Below, in pieces: positions 22,891 through 25,898 of a stretch of DNA of 25,898 nucleotides (the stretch's first letter is position 1; the number at the start of each line of letters is the position of its first letter). Under the pieces are notes generated by a model. The model was not told the origin of the DNA and ran no database searches. It worked only from the letters and a program-made list of their open reading frames with translations. The translations under genes and the position numbers were made by a program. Source of the DNA: Syntrophaceae bacterium UBA4778 (lineage in GTDB: Bacteria > Desulfobacterota > Syntrophia > Syntrophales > UBA4778); NCBI GenBank assembly GCA_002403175.1, contig DHHG01000303.1:1-25898 (forward strand). The letters are read 5' to 3'.

Positions 22891-23469
22891 TTATTTATAG
22901 ACAAATCCTTGTTTATACCATTCCGTTTCAAAATCCCACATTGAGACAAAAAACAAGAAATATTCCAGACGCGAATGTACCCGCAATTTCGATAATTTGG
23001 CTTTGACCCGGATAAAATACTGATTTTCTCTTTTCAGGATTTTCAATGGGGCTACTGCTATGCCATTCACATCGACCATAGCCTTTTTTGCACTTTCAAA
23101 ATTTCTAAATTCGACCGGAACCCCCCCCTGCTCGGAAAAGGAAACATAAAAAATCTTCCTTACGTTGTCGTACTTGATCGTATGGCGAACCTCCAGTCTG
23201 GAGAGCACGCTATCCCAGGCAGTCCTCTCTTGGTACATCTCAATTGAATATGTAAAGGATGTCTGAATCCCGGCAAGAATGGCATCCTCAATTTTTTTAT
23301 TGAAACAATTCTTTGCAGTGAAATAAGCCAGGACGTCTTTGGAATTATGGGTAATAAAGAAATCAGTGATCTGGGCTTCCATATCACTGGAAAAACCCGA
23401 ATGGGAAGAATGCGTGAACAAGCATACAGCTGCCAAAATGATAATTATGCTTCTGAACCAGATTTTCAT
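22891..23469 (-). CDS. DUF4390 family exported protein
   Basis: A 192-residue protein with an N-terminal signal sequence (FRSIIIILAAVCLFTHSS) and a mainly beta region matching DUF4390: FFITHNSKDVLAYFTAKNCF, AILAGIQTSFTYSIEMY, and a C-terminal LFFVSMWDFETEWYKQGFVY. Its function is unknown. Its position directly before ntrY and ntrX is recurrent in deltaproteobacteria by my recollection, which suggests it supplies or modulates the signal for that kinase. I chose the ATG at 23469. A TTG nine bases upstream is possible, and the ribosome binding site is weak in either case. Confidence 0.82.
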   Translation of the reverse strand: MKIWFRSIIIILAAVCLFTHSSHSGFSSDMEAQITDFFITHNSKDVLAYFTAKNCFNKKIEDAILAGIQTSFTYSIEMYQERTAWDSVLSRLEVRHTIKYDNVRKIFYVSFSEQGGVPVEFRNFESAKKAMVDVNGIAVAPLKILKRENQYFIRVKAKLSKLRVHSRLEYFLFFVSMWDFETEWYKQGFVYK

Positions 23470-23773
23470 TGCTTGCAAAAACTCGATGATTTCAAGAGGA
23501 TCGGAACGAAGAATAGATTCTGATGTTAATGGACAGATCGGGTCGGAAGCGCATAAGACCTTCGTCTGCCTGCGAACAAATATGGCGAACTTCAGCTAGC
23601 TCTGGGTTTTTATTATAAAACAATGGGAAGATACCCTGCCGAGACCGAGTTTCAATAAATCCTTAAATTTTGGAAGGATATACTAAGAAAAGCCGAAGAA
23701 AACAAGATCTTTTTGGCTTTAACAGAAAACGGATCAAATGGACATATCAGGGGAATTATGGCCAAAACAACTG
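23470..23773. other. Intergenic region with a possible decayed reading frame
   Basis: About 300 bases between the DUF4390 and lpxC genes. On the plus strand one frame is open from 23557 to 23655, is broken by a TAA at 23656-23658, and stays open onward to 23904 through the antisense of lpxC. The pieces (GELQLALGFYYKTMGRYPAE and ILKFWKDILRKAEENKIF) look protein-like, but I recognise neither. This may be a gene remnant or chance. No promoter or terminator is clear. Confidence 0.3.
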
Positions 23774-24655
23774 TTAGGCAACAGCCGTCTTATTTTCCGG
23801 ATAGTAGCTTACGATTTCAAAATTGCTTTTATCCGAGACCATTTTCCGCAATAATAAATTATTCAGGCGGTGACCAGATTTATAACCGACAAAGTGCCCG
23901 ATAATGGGCAACCCCGTCAGGAAAAGATCGCCGATAGCATCCAGCACCTTGTGTTTTACGAGCTCGTCGGGACATCTCAACCCCTCTTTGTTAATGATCT
24001 TTTCTTCATCCAGAACGATCGAATTTTTAAGTGAACCTCCAAGGGCAAGCCCTTTGGCCTGGAGATATTCTACATCTTTCAGAAAACCGAATGTACGCGC
24101 TGCACAGATCTGATTTATATAGTGATCAGGCGTAAAGACCATATGGTAGACTTGATCACCGATTAAGGGGTGTTTGTAATCTAGTCGATAGGTTAATTGA
24201 AATTCGGGACAGGGTTTCAGTGTTGCTGTACAATCCTGATCCGTGATGGAGACCTCTCTTTTTATGACCAGAAAACGCTTGGCTTTGTTTTGAATCTTTA
24301 TGCCTGCGTTCTTAATCATGTTGACGAAGGGCAGGGCGCTTCCATCCATAATAGGAACTTCCTGGGCATCGAGTTCCACAATCGCGTTATCGACACCCAT
24401 TCCCCGAAAGGCGGAAAGGAGGTGCTCGGTTGTCGATACTTTTGTTCCGTTTGTTCCCAGTGTAGTTGCAAGTACCGTGTCTGCAACATTTGTCAGCTCG
24501 GCTCTAATATGATTGCGTTCGGCCGTATCTGTGCGCACGAAGACTATACCCGTATCAATTGCGGCGGGTTTGATTGCCATGTTAACCTTGCGGCCCGAAT
24601 GTAAGCCAATGCTCTTACAGATGATCTCCGTCTTGATTGTTTTTTGTAAATACAT
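23774..24655 (-). CDS. lpxC: UDP-3-O-acyl-N-acetylglucosamine deacetylase
   Basis: LpxC is the zinc-dependent deacetylase that commits UDP-3-O-acyl-GlcNAc to lipid A synthesis, acting in the cytoplasm. The 293-residue protein has the full family pattern: SIGLHSGRKV near the N-terminus, TEHLLSAF (His78), DGSALPF, and HKVLDAIGD (His235, Asp239). With His78 these give the zinc ligands. His262 in GHRLNN matches the general-acid histidine. I set the start at the ATG at 24655, because the protein then begins where other LpxC proteins do. An upstream TTG at 24691 would add 12 unconserved residues. No other lipid A gene is nearby. Confidence 0.95.
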   Translation of the reverse strand: MYLQKTIKTEIICKSIGLHSGRKVNMAIKPAAIDTGIVFVRTDTAERNHIRAELTNVADTVLATTLGTNGTKVSTTEHLLSAFRGMGVDNAIVELDAQEVPIMDGSALPFVNMIKNAGIKIQNKAKRFLVIKREVSITDQDCTATLKPCPEFQLTYRLDYKHPLIGDQVYHMVFTPDHYINQICAARTFGFLKDVEYLQAKGLALGGSLKNSIVLDEEKIINKEGLRCPDELVKHKVLDAIGDLFLTGLPIIGHFVGYKSGHRLNNLLLRKMVSDKSNFEIVSYYPENKTAVA

Positions 24656-24796
24656 ATCCTCACCATAATTTTGATGTCGGTGGAATAGCAATATTTATAC
24701 CATTATGCAAAAAAAGCTTCGATTCGTAAGTTGCCGGGATTAGTGATGAAACAATTACTCTATTCAATGGTTGTTCTTATAGCCCAGAGTGTTTTT

Positions 24797-24810
24797 TGCA
24801 ACGTGTTGCA
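24797..24810. repeat. Palindrome upstream of lpxC
   Basis: TGCAAC-GT-GTTGCA is a perfect six-base palindrome with two central bases, flanked by a T-run and an A-rich stretch. It lies about 140 bases upstream of lpxC and just past queH. It has the form of a repressor-type operator, but the binding factor is unknown. A second small hairpin, AGCTG/CAGCT, lies at 24828-24841. Confidence 0.4.
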
Positions 24811-24861
24811 GAAAAGACACACACTTGAGCTGCTTTCAGCTTAGAGCGTATATAGACAGGT

Positions 24862-25401
24862 TTATTTCTTCGATGATCCGAAAAAACGGTCCTTTTCGCT
24901 ATAAATGCAACCGCAATATTGCTGTCTGTAGAGACCTGTTTTCTTTGATATTTCAACTCCTTCTTTCCAACCTGTTCTGAAGTCCTCGTAATGAAACCGG
25001 ATCCCGTACTCCTTTGCCAAATTAATACCTATTTCCCGAATAATTTCATGTCTCTGATACTTGCTGTAGAGAAGGGTTGTGGAAAAAGCGGTGAAGCCGT
25101 TTTGCTTCGCGAAAATGGCGACATGTTTTAATCTTTGATGATAACAGAAAATACATCTTTCACCTTCCCGGAACACAGTCCCCCTGAGGAAATCCTCCAT
25201 CGGATAGTCGTCCGGGAAGAAAACATGGAAATTCAGGTCTGACGCGTACTGTTGAAGAGTACTGCGTCTCTTCTCGTACTCGGAGTATGGATGAATGTTA
25301 GGATTGTAGTAAATTCCTTGGAATTGCATCCCTTGATCTTTCAGTACCCGGTAAGGATAAATCAGGCATGGTGCACAACAAATATGGAGAAGCAATTTCA
25401 T
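24862..25401 (-). CDS. queH: Epoxyqueuosine reductase QueH
   Basis: QueH reduces epoxyqueuosine to queuosine in tRNA, the last step of queuosine synthesis, and is unrelated to the cobalamin-dependent QueG. The 179-residue protein has the expected cysteine clusters: LHICCAPC (Cys8, Cys9, Cys12), ERCIFCYHQRL (Cys83, Cys86) and QQYCGC (Cys163, Cys165). These are thought to hold an iron-sulfur cluster and a second metal site. The length is typical. AAGGGTCAG precedes the ATG, and the gene begins 65 bases after ruvB ends. No other queuosine gene is in the window. Confidence 0.93.
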   Translation of the reverse strand: MKLLLHICCAPCLIYPYRVLKDQGMQFQGIYYNPNIHPYSEYEKRRSTLQQYASDLNFHVFFPDDYPMEDFLRGTVFREGERCIFCYHQRLKHVAIFAKQNGFTAFSTTLLYSKYQRHEIIREIGINLAKEYGIRFHYEDFRTGWKEGVEISKKTGLYRQQYCGCIYSEKDRFFGSSKK

Positions 25402-25466
25402 TTTTGATCTGACCCTTAATGCGGTTGACCACCAATCGATTTCAGGTGATCTCGTCCGGGGAAATA

Positions 25467-25898
25467 TTAGAAAAGATCATTCTGCTTATCGGATGGCTTT
25501 CGTCCAAAATGTTCATAAGCGGCTTTGGTAACAACACGCCCCCGAGCCGTCCGATGAAGGAATCCTTCCTGGATCAGGTAAGGCTCGTAAACATCTTCCA
25601 CTGTGCTGCGTTCCTCTCCGATTGCAAAAGAGAGGCTATCTATTCCAACCGGTCCTCCATCGAATTTCTCAATGAGCGTGAGGAGAATTTTTCGATCCAT
25701 CAGATCGAACCCCCTGTGATCGACTTCCAGCATTTCCAAAGACTTGATCGCGATCTCCCGACTGACACGGCCATCTCCCCGGACTTCAGCAAAATCCCGA
25801 ACCCGCTTCAGAAGCCTGTTGGCAATTCGAGGGGTACCACGGGATCTGCCGGCGATCTCCATGGCTCCCTCATGATCGAGATTAATCGAGAGTATTTT
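25467..25898 (-). CDS. ruvB: Holliday junction helicase RuvB, C-terminal part
   Basis: The visible 143 residues are the C-terminal end of RuvB, the ring-shaped motor that drives branch migration of Holliday junctions with Ruv[21 protein letters not shown] contains the sensor-2 arginine region of the AAA+ domain. The winged-helix domain follows ([19 protein letters not shown], here [18 protein letters not shown], and [15 protein letters not shown]). The reading frame continues past the window edge without a stop, so the ATPase core lies outside. It is followed by queH on the same strand. Confidence 0.95.
   Translation of the reverse strand, partial: KILSINLDHEGAMEIAGRSRGTPRIANRLLKRVRDFAEVRGDGRVSREIAIKSLEMLEVDHRGFDLMDRKILLTLIEKFDGGPVGIDSLSFAIGEERSTVEDVYEPYLIQEGFLHRTARGRVVTKAAYEHFGRKPSDKQNDLF

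Noticed and set aside
23713..23904. Plus-strand open frame as an intact small gene
   Set aside because: Its only start is a TTG without a ribosome binding site, and most of it is antisense to lpxC. I report only the possibility of a decayed frame upstream.
1..25898. Mobile element, phage, toxin-antitoxin, CRISPR or defence island
   Set aside because: No transposase, integrase, toxin-antitoxin pair, nuclease/helicase defence set or regularly spaced repeat is seen. The genes are mostly housekeeping and of uniform character.

Overview
The window looks like ordinary chromosome from a Gram-negative, probably anaerobic bacterium of roughly mid-40s percent G+C. LpxC (lipid A), a lipobox lipoprotein and outer-envelope style genes indicate a diderm. 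The DUF4390-NtrY-NtrX block, the Lon-like AAA_32 protease, stand-alone YjbQ proteins and the LarB/C/E cofactor genes together are most reminiscent of Desulfobacterota (Syntrophus/Smithella-like deltaproteobacteria). That placement is an inference from gene content, not a measured phylogeny.

Left part (129-6372), all on the minus strand and read right to left. A small membrane-protein pair (an unnamed 91-aa protein and an AtpZ-like protein) comes first, then a DUF3303-like protein and a nitroreductase. These are followed by a probable operon aroF (DAHP synthase) - larC - larE - larB - yjbQ. The three lar genes make the nickel-pincer nucleotide cofactor, but no LarA apoenzyme lies in the window.

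Middle part (6638-11511), plus strand: a stand-alone pyruvate-kinase C-terminal domain protein, an M29-type aminopeptidase, an exported transglutaminase-like protein with an extra C-terminal beta domain, a second yjbQ and an RNase Z-like metallo-hydrolase. They are closely spaced and probably at least partly co-transcribed. A minus-strand pair follows (four-domain S1 RNA-binding protein, MsrA).

Right part: plus-strand genes for a Lon-like protease (ending in a strong intrinsic terminator), a DUF3568 lipoprotein, a flippase-like membrane protein and an NAD-dependent sugar-nucleotide epimerase. The minus strand then carries ruvB (partial, cut by the window edge) - queH - lpxC - DUF4390 - ntrY - ntrX, with the last three forming a signalling operon.

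I see no insertion sequence, CRISPR array, tRNA, rRNA or phage gene. I found no clear undescribed defence or mobile system. The points most worth a second look are the small membrane pair, the NPN operon with its cysteine-rich LarE and missing LarA, the PK_C/aminopeptidase/transglutaminase/YjbQ/MBL cluster, a possible decayed reading frame at 23557-23773, and several intergenic palindromes.
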